From NCBI RefSeq assembly GCF_000162475.2, contig NZ_KI391971.1, positions 97,942-134,056 of the forward strand: a stretch of 36,115 bases of DNA, given 5' to 3'. Positions 15,313 through 23,501 of the stretch are shown one piece after another. The notes beneath the pieces are model-generated. The model was not told the origin of the DNA. It saw only the letters and a list, made by a program, of their open reading frames with translations, and did not search any database. Origin of the DNA: Granulicatella elegans ATCC 700633. GTDB taxonomy: Bacteria; Bacillota; Bacilli; Lactobacillales; Aerococcaceae. Position 1 is the first letter of the stretch, and each line of letters opens with the position of its first letter. A program made the position numbers and the translations under genes.

Positions 15313-17448
15313 ATGGAAAAGTATATTTATAATGAAACAAGCAGTATTCGTAGATTAAAAATTGGGACATGCTTATTTTTGTTAGCGTTTTCTTTAGTAG
15401 GAACTCATTTAGTGTTAGCGGAGGAAGTTAATCCAAATGCTAAATTAGTAACTGAGGAAAAGATAAGTTCAACGATGGAAGCAATACAACCTGTAAACGG
15501 AAAAATTTTAAGTAATACAGAGATTTCTCAATTTGCGAAAGATTTTATAAACGTTAAAGAATTTGGAGCAGTTGGAGATGGTATAACAGATGACCAAGAA
15601 GCTATTCAAAAGGCTATTGATGCTGCAACAAAAGGGTTAGGTGGAGGAAAACTATATTTTCCAGAAGGAACATATCTTGTAAAAAAAATTATTCAGTTAA
15701 AAAGTAATATAGATATTCGTTTGGATGATAAGGCGACTATATTAAATGGAATCAATTTTAAAGATCGTCCATCAATTGTATTTATGACTGGTCCATTTAT
15801 TAATGGTGGGGATAAAATCTTTTGGGAACCGACAGAGAATATTAGTTTTTCTGGTGGTACAATTGATATGAATGGTGTATTAAACGAAGAAGGTAGTAAA
15901 CCAAAGAATTTACCTTTAATAAATTCTTCTGGCGGGTTTGCAATTGGAAACAGTACTAATGTCACAATTCGAAATGTAACTTTTAAAGATAGTTTTCAGG
16001 GGCATGCTATTCAAATTGCAGGTTCGAAAAACGTTTTAGTAGATCAATCACGTTTCTTAGGTCAGGCATTACCTAAGACAATAAAAGATAATGCAATGAT
16101 TACGAAGGAGTCTATTCAAATTGAACCAATGACAAGGAAAGGGTTTCCTTACGCATTAAATGAAACAGGTGTAAAGTCTGAAAATGTGACTATTCAAAAT
16201 TCATATTTTGGAAAGAGTGAAAAGTCCGGTGAATTAGTAACAGGAATAGGTACACATTATCAAGCGATTACCACACAAAATCCTTCTAATATCAAAATTC
16301 TGAATAATCATTTTGATAATATGATTTATGCTGGAATTCGTTTTACAGGATTTACTAATATTTTAATTAAAGGAAATCGTTTTGATAAGAAGAATAAGGA
16401 AGAAAGTGTAATCTATCGAGAAAACGGAGCAGCTCTAGTAAATGCTTTTAGTTATAAAAATGATAAAGATATACTTGATTTAAATAAGAAGGTAGATATT
16501 ACAGAAAATGAATTCAATATTTCTGACAATAATACGATAGCAATACGAGTTGCAAAAGATAATGCAGAATATCTTGGGAAAGTAACAGATATTGCTGTGA
16601 CTAAAAATATAATTAAAAATACTTCAGAAGACTCTAAACAACCAAATATTGAATTATTAAGAATTAGTAATAATTTAACAGTTTCTGATAATCAGATTTT
16701 TGGTGGGGATAAGGGGATTATAATTGAGGATTCAACAGGTCAAATAATGGTTTTAAATAATAGGTTCTATAATTTGAAGAGTGATTTCATTTCCTTTATC
16801 AAATCTACTGAAAATGGTAAAGAATCTGTTATTAATGATAGCATTGGTGATTTTAATCTTGTAACGGAGAATGGAGTATATAAAATTTTAAAGAATACAT
16901 TAAGTATTAGTAATGAAAAATTAGGCAATTCAATTTTAGACGGTTTAGAAAAAAATGAAGAAATAAACACATATGAATCTAAATCAATTAAAAATACAGT
17001 AACAAATTCAAATGTAGTATTAGATAAAGTACAAGTAGGATGGAAACAACTTGAAGGGAAATGGTACTACTTTGATACGTTGGGTAAGATAGTGAAAGGT
17101 TGGATTCAAGCAGATAATTGGTATTATCTAGATAAAAACGGTGTAATGCAAACTGGATGGCAGTATATTAATGATAAATGGTATTACCTAAATTCTTCAG
17201 GAGCAATGGAGACTGCTTGGTTGTTAGATGATAGTAAATGGTATTTTTTTGATGAAACGGGAGCAATGTCAATAGGATGGGTTCAAGTTGGAAAATATTG
17301 GTACTACATGAATAAATCAGGAGAAATGTTAACAGGATGGCAACAAGTAGGTAGTAAATGGTACTACTTAAATTCATTAGGAGAATTAATAATAAATACA
17401 ATTACTCCAGATGGTTACTATGTTAATGATAATGGTGAATGGATTTAA
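15313..17448 (+). CDS. Surface beta-helix (pectate-lyase-like) protein with choline-binding repeats
   Basis: A 711-aa exported protein. A YSIRK-like signal peptide (SSIRRLKIGTC, cut near VLA-EE at 36) is followed by a Pectate_lyase_3 segment (VKEFGAVGDGITDDQEAIQK, about 80-130). Right-handed parallel beta-helix coils run to about 540, with many N-x-F/I turns such as NVTIRNVTF and NILIKGNRF. About six classical 20-residue choline-binding repeats (about 575-711; GWKQLEGKWYYFD, GWQYINDKWYYL) close the protein. The start is set by TTGGAGG before the ATG at 15313; an upstream in-frame GTG lies inside the promoter. The body resembles pneumococcal PfbA, but PfbA is LPXTG-anchored. It could be an adhesin or a glycan-cleaving enzyme; catalytic residues were not identified. 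Confidence 0.88.
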   Translation: MEKYIYNETSSIRRLKIGTCLFLLAFSLVGTHLVLAEEVNPNAKLVTEEKISSTMEAIQPVNGKILSNTEISQFAKDFINVKEFGAVGDGITDDQEAIQKAIDAATKGLGGGKLYFPEGTYLVKKIIQLKSNIDIRLDDKATILNGINFKDRPSIVFMTGPFINGGDKIFWEPTENISFSGGTIDMNGVLNEEGSKPKNLPLINSSGGFAIGNSTNVTIRNVTFKDSFQGHAIQIAGSKNVLVDQSRFLGQALPKTIKDNAMITKESIQIEPMTRKGFPYALNETGVKSENVTIQNSYFGKSEKSGELVTGIGTHYQAITTQNPSNIKILNNHFDNMIYAGIRFTGFTNILIKGNRFDKKNKEESVIYRENGAALVNAFSYKNDKDILDLNKKVDITENEFNISDNNTIAIRVAKDNAEYLGKVTDIAVTKNIIKNTSEDSKQPNIELLRISNNLTVSDNQIFGGDKGIIIEDSTGQIMVLNNRFYNLKSDFISFIKSTENGKESVINDSIGDFNLVTENGVYKILKNTLSISNEKLGNSILDGLEKNEEINTYESKSIKNTVTNSNVVLDKVQVGWKQLEGKWYYFDTLGKIVKGWIQADNWYYLDKNGVMQTGWQYINDKWYYLNSSGAMETAWLLDDSKWYFFDETGAMSIGWVQVGKYWYYMNKSGEMLTGWQQVGSKWYYLNSLGELIINTITPDGYYVNDNGEWI

Positions 17449-17489
17449 TTACTGAATAAAATAGGATTTTTGAATTAACTTTATTGAAG

Positions 17490-17528
17490 GAATTAAGCAA
17501 TGTTAGGTTGCTTGATTCCTATTTTAGT
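17490..17528 (+). terminator. Terminator of the beta-helix gene
   Basis: A 12-bp stem (GGAATTAAGCAA / TTGCTTGATTCC, one G-U pair) with a 7-nt loop followed by TATTTTA, about 40 nt after the stop codon. Confidence 0.8.
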
Positions 17529-17578
17529 TGTGGAGTAAATCTTTTAGATATTAATAGAATTCTATCTATCGTAAATTC

Positions 17579-17608
17579 TTGATTATTCGTACTAAAATAT
17601 GCTATCCT
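17579..17608 (+). promoter_or_regulatory. Promoter of adcCB
   Basis: TTGATT (17579-17584), 18-bp spacer, and an extended -10 TGCTATCCT (hexamer 17603-17608). No convincing AdcR or Zur box was recognised near it. Confidence 0.55.
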
Positions 17609-17661
17609 AACAAACGTACATAAAAAAGAATTACTACGATTTAGAAAAGGAAGGAGTTAGT

Positions 17662-18366
17662 ATGAGTTACGTTTCAGTTGAGAATTTATCATTTTCGTAT
17701 GATAATGAGCCCGTTTTAGAAAACATTAGTTTTACTGTTGAACCGGGAGAGTTTGTCATATTAACAGGTGAAAATGGTGCAGCAAAATCTACTTTATTAA
17801 AAAATATTTTAGGATTATTAACTCCAAAACAAGGAAAAGCAACAATCGCAACCGTTAATACACAAGGAGAAACATTATCCATTGGATATGCCCCACAACA
17901 AATTTCTTCTTTTAATGTGGGATTTCCTTCAACCGTTTATGAATTAGTTGCTTCAGGTCGTTACCAACAAGGTCGTTGGTTCCAACGATTAGATAAAGAA
18001 GACCATGAACATATTGAAAGAGCCTTAAAATCTGTTGGAATGTGGGATGAACGCCATAAACGTATTGGCGAGTTGTCGGGTGGTCAAAAACAAAGAATCT
18101 GTTTAGCGCGTATTTTTGCAACAGATCCAGACTTATTTGTTTTAGATGAACCAACAGCAGGAATGGATAAAATAAGTAGAGAGCGTTTCTATCATCTTTT
18201 ACATCACAGTTGTGCACATCATGGAAAAGCGATTTTAATGGTGACGCATGAGGAAGAAGATTTGGAACATTATGTGGATAAACATATTCATTTGATGAGA
18301 AAGGAGGATTCTCCATGGAGATGTTTTTCTATGGTTTCATGCAAAGAGCATTCATCACAGGATTAG
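17662..18366 (+). CDS. adcC: Zinc ABC transporter ATP-binding protein
   Basis: A 234-aa ATPase. Walker A is GENGAAKST (36-44), with Ala where most ATPases have the last Gly; I recall the same in streptococcal AdcC. The signature is LSGGQ (138-142) and Walker B is LFVLDEP (Asp162-Glu163). The C-terminal DSPWRCF also matches AdcC, so the 52-nt overlap with the next gene is a family feature and not a frameshift. AAGGAAGG precedes the ATG. With the permease it would form a Zn2+ (or Mn2+) importer; no adcR or adcA is adjacent. Confidence 0.9.
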   Translation: MSYVSVENLSFSYDNEPVLENISFTVEPGEFVILTGENGAAKSTLLKNILGLLTPKQGKATIATVNTQGETLSIGYAPQQISSFNVGFPSTVYELVASGRYQQGRWFQRLDKEDHEHIERALKSVGMWDERHKRIGELSGGQKQRICLARIFATDPDLFVLDEPTAGMDKISRERFYHLLHHSCAHHGKAILMVTHEEEDLEHYVDKHIHLMRKEDSPWRCFSMVSCKEHSSQD

Positions 18367-19130
18367 CAATGGCGATGATTACACCAATTTTGGGCTTATT
18401 TTTAATTTTAAGAAGACAGTCATTATTGGCAGATACCTTATCTCATGTTTCCTTAGTGGGTGTTTCTCTAGGCTTATTATTAGGCTATAATCCTACCTTT
18501 ATGACATTAGTAGTGGTAGTTTTAGCAGCTATTGTGTTAGAAGTAATTGGAAAATATTTTAAAGGTTATTCAGAAGTGACCGTTGCGATATTAATGTCCG
18601 GCGGGATGGCGATTGCCTTAATTTTAATGAATTTCCAAAAAGGTCGTTCAACGATTAGTGTGGATCAATTTTTATTTGGTTCCATTGTGACGATTACACA
18701 ACAACAAATGTGGTTGATGATAGCTTTAGCGATTATTGTAGTCGTGTTATATTTAATTTTTAGACGACCATTATATGTTTTATCATTTGATGAAGATACT
18801 GCTTATACGGCAGGATTACCTGTTCGTTTGATGACACAAGTTTTCACGATTATTACGGGTGTAGTCATTTCAGTGATGATGCCAATTGCTGGAGCTTTAT
18901 TAGTTTCAGCGGTTATTGTGTTACCAGCCTCTATTGCGATTCGTTTAACGAGAAGTTTTACAGGCGTAATTGTGTCGGGTATTTTAATTAGCATATTTGG
19001 TATTTTTAGTGGATTAAGTATGTCTTATGAATTTGATACACCACCAGGTGCTACGATTACTTGTGTATTCCTAATGATTTTAGTCATTAGTTTATTTGGA
19101 ACAATGATTAAAAATCAATTCAAGAAATAA
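18315..19130 (+). CDS. adcB: Zinc ABC transporter permease
   Basis: A 271-aa ABC-3 family permease with about 7-8 membrane segments. Typical blocks are [34 protein letters not shown] and [20 protein letters not shown]. The ATG at 18315 has AAGGAGG 8 nt upstream, inside adcC, so translation is coupled; an alternative ATG is two codons later. It works with AdcC; the zinc-binding lipoprotein must be encoded elsewhere. Confidence 0.9.
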   Translation: MEMFFYGFMQRAFITGLAMAMITPILGLFLILRRQSLLADTLSHVSLVGVSLGLLLGYNPTFMTLVVVVLAAIVLEVIGKYFKGYSEVTVAILMSGGMAIALILMNFQKGRSTISVDQFLFGSIVTITQQQMWLMIALAIIVVVLYLIFRRPLYVLSFDEDTAYTAGLPVRLMTQVFTIITGVVISVMMPIAGALLVSAVIVLPASIAIRLTRSFTGVIVSGILISIFGIFSGLSMSYEFDTPPGATITCVFLMILVISLFGTMIKNQFKK

Positions 19131-19138
19131 AGTTGAAG

Positions 19139-19177
19139 TCTCGGAAAGTTTGTCTAGCAGATTTTTCGAGATTTTTT
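19139..19177 (+). terminator. Terminator of adcCB
   Basis: TCTCGGAAA pairs with TTTTCGAGA (one G-U pair) around a 14-15-nt loop, followed by six T. Confidence 0.82.
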
Positions 19178-19192
19178 ATATTTTATGGAATG

Positions 19193-19222
19193 TTGACAGG
19201 TACAGGAAAAGCAGAGTATAGT
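19193..19222 (+). promoter_or_regulatory. Promoter of the AEC permease gene
   Basis: TTGACA (19193-19198), 18-bp spacer, TATAGT (19217-19222), shortly before the TTGGAGG ribosome site. An in-frame upstream GTG at 19221 overlaps the -10 and cannot be the start. Confidence 0.7.
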
Positions 19223-19250
19223 GACTGTACTAAGAAATTGGAGGATTAAA

Positions 19251-20210
19251 ATGTTAGGTGAAATCTTTTCAAGTATGGCAACGATAGTCATCATGATTAG
19301 TTTAGGATATGTATTACAAATAAAGGGATGGTTTGATAAAAATTTTTCAACAAGTATTGCTTCTCTTATTATTAAAATTGCTTTACCAGCTTCGATTATG
19401 ATTTCTGTTTTAAGATTTATTTCAAAGGAAAAAATGATCGAATTTGTTGGCAGTTTAGGAATTCCACTGTTGAGTGTTATTATTGGATATTTTGTTGCTT
19501 GGATCATTGTTCAAGTATTTCGTATTCCAAATAATCGTAAGGCGACGGTGATAAATACGATTGTCAATGCAAATACGATTTTTATGGGACTACCGTTGAA
19601 TTTATCTTTATTTGGTGAAGAGGCTATGCCTTATTTTTTAGTCTATTATGTAGTGAATACTTTATCGACGTTTACAGTGGGAACGTATTTATTTGCTTAT
19701 TATAATCAGCAACATGTTGGAAAAGGAATTCAATGGAGTCGGATTTTCTCACCACCATTAATCGCTTTTTTAGGTAGTATGATTTGGGTATGGTTTGGAT
19801 GGACACTTCCTGAATTTTTAGAGGATTCTTTGATCTATATGGGTAGTTTGGTAACTCCATTATCGTTAATGTATATTGGAATCCATTTAGCACAAGTGGG
19901 GCTTCGTTCGTTGACGTTCGATCGAGATATGAGTTTATCGATTTTTGGGCGTTTTGTATTGTTTCCGGCAATTCTTTTAACTATCCAAGTGGGAATGATG
20001 CAGTTGTTTTCGATTGAATTACCAATGAAATTACAAGAAACGTTCTTTCTTCAATCAACAATTCCGACATTGGTCATTATGCCATTATTAGCAACGGAGG
20101 AAAATGCTGATATTGATTTTGCGACATCAGCTGTTACGATTACAACTTTATTCTATATCGTGATTTTACCCGTATGGATGATGCTATTTTCGATTGCGTT
20201 CCAGTCGTAA
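19251..20210 (+). CDS. AEC family transporter (auxin-efflux-carrier/malate permease type)
   Basis: A 319-aa membrane protein with about ten hydrophobic segments in two halves. The pattern fits the AEC (Mem_trans) family: VLQIKGWFDKN, LIIKIALPASIM, NTIFMGLPL, and TIPTLVIMPLLATEENADID near the end. Relatives carry malate, malonate or other organic acids, often in malolactic bacteria; the substrate is not decidable. The ATG at 19251 follows TTGGAGG. It is a single-gene unit between adcCB and a repeat element that starts 22 nt after the stop. Confidence 0.87.
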   Translation: MLGEIFSSMATIVIMISLGYVLQIKGWFDKNFSTSIASLIIKIALPASIMISVLRFISKEKMIEFVGSLGIPLLSVIIGYFVAWIIVQVFRIPNNRKATVINTIVNANTIFMGLPLNLSLFGEEAMPYFLVYYVVNTLSTFTVGTYLFAYYNQQHVGKGIQWSRIFSPPLIAFLGSMIWVWFGWTLPEFLEDSLIYMGSLVTPLSLMYIGIHLAQVGLRSLTFDRDMSLSIFGRFVLFPAILLTIQVGMMQLFSIELPMKLQETFFLQSTIPTLVIMPLLATEENADIDFATSAVTITTLFYIVILPVWMMLFSIAFQS

Positions 20211-20231
20211 AAATTAACGTAATAACGTATG

Positions 20232-20398
20232 CAAAAATAACAGAAAAACTTCCTTGAATAGCAAGGTCGCCAGCAGCCTCGCAATGCGAGTCTCATGGCT
20301 AAAATTCGAGCCTCGGTCTCGAATTTACCTTTGTAAAATAAGCCAAAGTGGCTTATTTTACTGCTGCTATTCAAAGGGAGCTTTTCTTTTTATTTTTG
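20232..20398 (+). repeat. Cruciform-forming repeat element, copy A
   Basis: A ~167-bp element whose ends are imperfect inverted repeats of about 32 bp (left CAAAAATAACAGAAAAAC..., right its complement). It contains three internal hairpins: CTCGC-AAT-GCGAG, ATTCGAG / CTCGAAT, and a perfect 13-bp GTAAAATAAGCCA / TGGCTTATTTTAC. The same element occurs inverted at 23328-23496. It has no coding capacity. It may act as a terminator for the AEC gene. It resembles MITE or BOX/EFAR-style palindromic repeats in general design, but I do not recognise its family. Confidence 0.88.
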
Positions 20399-20412
20399 CT
20401 AGATAAAAAATG

Positions 20413-20441
20413 TTTTTTTAAATTTTGTGATGTAGTATACT
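20413..20441 (+). promoter_or_regulatory. Possible promoter of the 944-residue choline-binding protein
   Basis: A TATACT -10 (20436-20441) with only a T-run at the -35 position, located between repeat copy A and the gene. Confidence 0.4.
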
Positions 20442-20473
20442 TAACTCATAAAAAACAGGAAAGAGGGAATAGA

Positions 20474-23308
20474 ATGAAAGTTAATCATAAATCTCTAAAA
20501 CTAGGAGTTGCGTTTGCTTTAGTATCAACGGTTGGTATCACAAGTGCAGAAATCATTAAACATGAATTATCTAAACCTATAATTGCCGTTGAGGAAACAA
20601 CAACAACGACAGCGACTGAAAGTCCAGAAAAAATTAAATATAAGAAAGAAGTACAAGAATTTAGCAAAACTATGAGACCGGTAGTTGCTAAGTATGGTAT
20701 TACTAATGAAAAGTTGGATGAATTAGTTAATAAGTGGGTTGAAAAACGAATTTATCAAGGATATAGAGATGAGTTTAATGATGAAGTTAAAAAATTATTT
20801 ATTGAGACAGTAATAGATTCCACAGCGTATAATTTTATTTTAAATTCATTAGATAAAGCAATTGATATTGTACAAAATGCGAATTATTTTGAATCAACTC
20901 AAAAGGAAAAATGGATTGCTGAGATGAGAGAGTATAAAGGCGATTTGAAGGATAGTTATACTGAAGATTACCCATTTCATACAGATTCTTATTCACGAAC
21001 TAGATATTATCAAGATGATCGAAAAGATTTGTTAACAAATTATCCAACTATATTAGATAATACTATTCAATATGTTAGAGAATATAGAATTTATCGGAAT
21101 ACATCCAAATTATATAATCATGAAATTGAATCCATTATTGGATATGCAGAAATGAAGGAAGAGCAAGAAATTAATCAGGATTCTTCTTTATCAGAGCAAC
21201 AGAAAAAACAATTATTACAAAAAATAGATAATATTCTAGAAGTTAAATATGCTTTGGGAGATAATATAGTACCATTTGAAACTATTAATGATATTATTCT
21301 TGAAATTAGAAAAGTACATACAAATGCTAATGGTAGTGAATATGAAGAGCCTTTTTCAAAAGAGAAAGTTAAAAAATATATTGATAGAATTGTTCAAGAA
21401 AAAACAGAATTTAAAGTTAAAGAACTTACTTTAGATGCTAAAACTCAGTTTGAAGAGTATGGTAATAGTCAAAAAACAAAACTATTAGAGGAAGGAATTT
21501 CAGAAGAAGATTTTAATAATATTCTAAAATCGTCATTTGAAAAAGCTTCTAAAAATGCTAGATATTACTATAGACTGAACAGAGAAACAGAACTTAATTA
21601 TATTCTTAGGAATGCTAAAAATGAACTTCAAAATGAAGTTGAATCATTAAAAGCAAAAAGTAAAGTGAAAGAGGCTTTAAACTCTTATGTGAATAGTAAA
21701 AAACAAGAGTTGGAAAACTCTGGTATTACTGATGAAAAAATCAATGAAATTATTACTAAGCTTATTGGAAATTTAAACTACAATAAAAGATATGATCAAA
21801 AATTTGATGAAAAAGTAGAAGAATTAATTAGTGAGTATAAAAAATTTTTTGATGGAAATATAAAAATTTATTTAACTCCACTAAGAATTAAAAATAGTTT
21901 GAAAGAAAGTTATAAATTATATATACAAGAATTGGAAAAATATGGTTTTAATGATTCATTGAATAATAGTCTAATAAATGAGATAGTCGAATTTATTGAT
22001 AAGGATTTACGATATGGAGAAAATTCTGAACAGTATTATGAAAGATTACTCAACGTAGCTAAAAGTGAATATCAAGAAAAGGTATTAGAAGAAGTAATTA
22101 AAATTAAAGTTTCAAAATTTAGAGAAGAACAAGAAAAATTAATTCTAGCAGATAATCGCTATACAGATGTTGAAAAGGAAAAAGTGATTTCTGAAATTAG
22201 AATGAATCTTGGAGCACCTGTTATCCATTTTTTAAGAAATAAATTGAATAATAATGCAAAAGAATTTGATAAACTTTCACTTACTCAAAAAATTGAGAAG
22301 ATGTTGAGTCTTGTAAATGATAATATTCAAAATACTCATTTCACTGCACCGATGAATAAGAACAAATACACAGTGAATAATGTAGCTTTAAATGAAAAGT
22401 TAGAAATTAACCAAGATTCTTCATTATCATTATCTGAAAAATTAGCACTTCAGTTAAAAGTGGATGAGTTAGCAGAAAAAGTTATTAAAAAAATTGAAAC
22501 TTTAAACTTAATTGGAGTGAATAGAGAAGGGATTCCTCGTTCAATAACTATAGAAGAGTTAGCAGTATTTATTGAACAAATTCAAAATATTCATAATGCT
22601 AAAGTAGTAAATAATGCAAATGAAGGATTCAAGCCAAAAGAGGAAAAAATCGAAAAACCACTTCTTGAAAAACCGGCTCCAACTCAACCGGTTGATAATG
22701 GCGGAACTATTACTGAAAAACCTTCAGTGCTTCCGGAATTAAAATCAGTTCAACCTACTGAAACAACTAGTACGATTGAATTAAAACCTGTTGCATCAAA
22801 AGAAAAAGAAGAGAAAACTACAGAAGTTGTTTCAAATAAAGTAGAAACTACTAAAGAAAATGAAGAAACAACGAAAGAAGTAGTCTCTCGTAATAAATGG
22901 GAGAAAAAAGGTAATCGTTGGTACTATGTAGATAATGATGGAAAAGCTGTAAGTAAACAATGGATTGGATCTTATTATATTAAAGCAGATAAAACGATGG
23001 CAGAAAATGAATGGATTTATGATGCGAAATATAATAGTTGGTTCTATCTTGATGAAAATGGTCATTATGTAGAAAATACATGGAAGGATCAATATTATTT
23101 GAAATCTGGTGGATACATGGCGAAAAATGAATGGATCTTCGATTCTTCATATAATAGCTGGTATTACTTAAATGAAGATGGATCTTATGCTAGAAATCAA
23201 TGGATTCAATCAAATGGAAAATGGTATTATGTACTATCAAATGGTAAGATGGCAAAAAATACCGTTATTGATGGATATCAATTGAATGAAAATGGTGAAT
23301 GGGTATAG
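20474..23308 (+). CDS. Large helical choline-binding surface protein
   Basis: A 944-aa exported protein. A signal peptide (about 1-28; LKLGVAFALVSTVGITSAE) and a Thr-rich stretch are followed by about 680 residues of charged, mostly helical sequence. This has diverged ~75-residue repeats beginning near residues 54, 314, 390, 468 and 536, each with a pattern like L..GI(T/S)...(L/F)..I and later RY/YY. The phrase EINQDSSLS occurs twice (about 232 and 643). Then comes a Pro/Glu/Thr-rich wall-spanning linker (about 716-802) and choline-binding repeats (about 803-944) of the same subtype as the protein at 4384. The ATG at 20474 follows GAAAGAGGG; an upstream in-frame GTG lies in the repeat. The helical part is unknown to me; an adhesin or Ig/complement-binding role is only a guess. 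Confidence 0.83.
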   Translation: MKVNHKSLKLGVAFALVSTVGITSAEIIKHELSKPIIAVEETTTTTATESPEKIKYKKEVQEFSKTMRPVVAKYGITNEKLDELVNKWVEKRIYQGYRDEFNDEVKKLFIETVIDSTAYNFILNSLDKAIDIVQNANYFESTQKEKWIAEMREYKGDLKDSYTEDYPFHTDSYSRTRYYQDDRKDLLTNYPTILDNTIQYVREYRIYRNTSKLYNHEIESIIGYAEMKEEQEINQDSSLSEQQKKQLLQKIDNILEVKYALGDNIVPFETINDIILEIRKVHTNANGSEYEEPFSKEKVKKYIDRIVQEKTEFKVKELTLDAKTQFEEYGNSQKTKLLEEGISEEDFNNILKSSFEKASKNARYYYRLNRETELNYILRNAKNELQNEVESLKAKSKVKEALNSYVNSKKQELENSGITDEKINEIITKLIGNLNYNKRYDQKFDEKVEELISEYKKFFDGNIKIYLTPLRIKNSLKESYKLYIQELEKYGFNDSLNNSLINEIVEFIDKDLRYGENSEQYYERLLNVAKSEYQEKVLEEVIKIKVSKFREEQEKLILADNRYTDVEKEKVISEIRMNLGAPVIHFLRNKLNNNAKEFDKLSLTQKIEKMLSLVNDNIQNTHFTAPMNKNKYTVNNVALNEKLEINQDSSLSLSEKLALQLKVDELAEKVIKKIETLNLIGVNREGIPRSITIEELAVFIEQIQNIHNAKVVNNANEGFKPKEEKIEKPLLEKPAPTQPVDNGGTITEKPSVLPELKSVQPTETTSTIELKPVASKEKEEKTTEVVSNKVETTKENEETTKEVVSRNKWEKKGNRWYYVDNDGKAVSKQWIGSYYIKADKTMAENEWIYDAKYNSWFYLDENGHYVENTWKDQYYLKSGGYMAKNEWIFDSSYNSWYYLNEDGSYARNQWIQSNGKWYYVLSNGKMAKNTVIDGYQLNENGEWV

Positions 23309-23327
23309 TCCGTTTTATAACGTAAAG

Positions 23328-23496
23328 AAAAAATAACAGAAAAAACTTTTCTTAATAGCAATAGTAAAATGAGCCACTTTGGTGGCTTATTTTACAGGGA
23401 GAATTCGAGACCGAGGCTCGAATTTTAGCCATGAGACTCGCAAAGCGAGGCTGCTGGCGACCTTGCTATTTAAGGAAAGTTTTTTCTGTTATTTTG
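23328..23496 (-). repeat. Cruciform-forming repeat element, copy B (inverted)
   Basis: The reverse complement of copy A over ~169 bp, with the same terminal and internal hairpins. The GTAAAAT hairpin is one pair longer, and the GCG hairpin loop is TTT instead of AAT. It lies between the convergent ends of the 944-residue gene and purR, so it may serve as a bidirectional terminator for both. Confidence 0.88.
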
Positions 23497-23501
23497 TATT
23501 T

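Noticed and set aside
18301-18366. Possible frameshift at the adcC end because it overlaps adcB by 52 nt
   Set aside because: The overlapping C-terminus contains DSPWRCF, which I recall from streptococcal AdcC, and the protein has the usual length. The overlap is native.
20348-20473. Longer start (GTG) for the 944-residue protein
   Set aside because: The extension lies in repeat copy A and upstream of the likely promoter. The ATG at 20474 with GAAAGAGGG starts a clear signal peptide.
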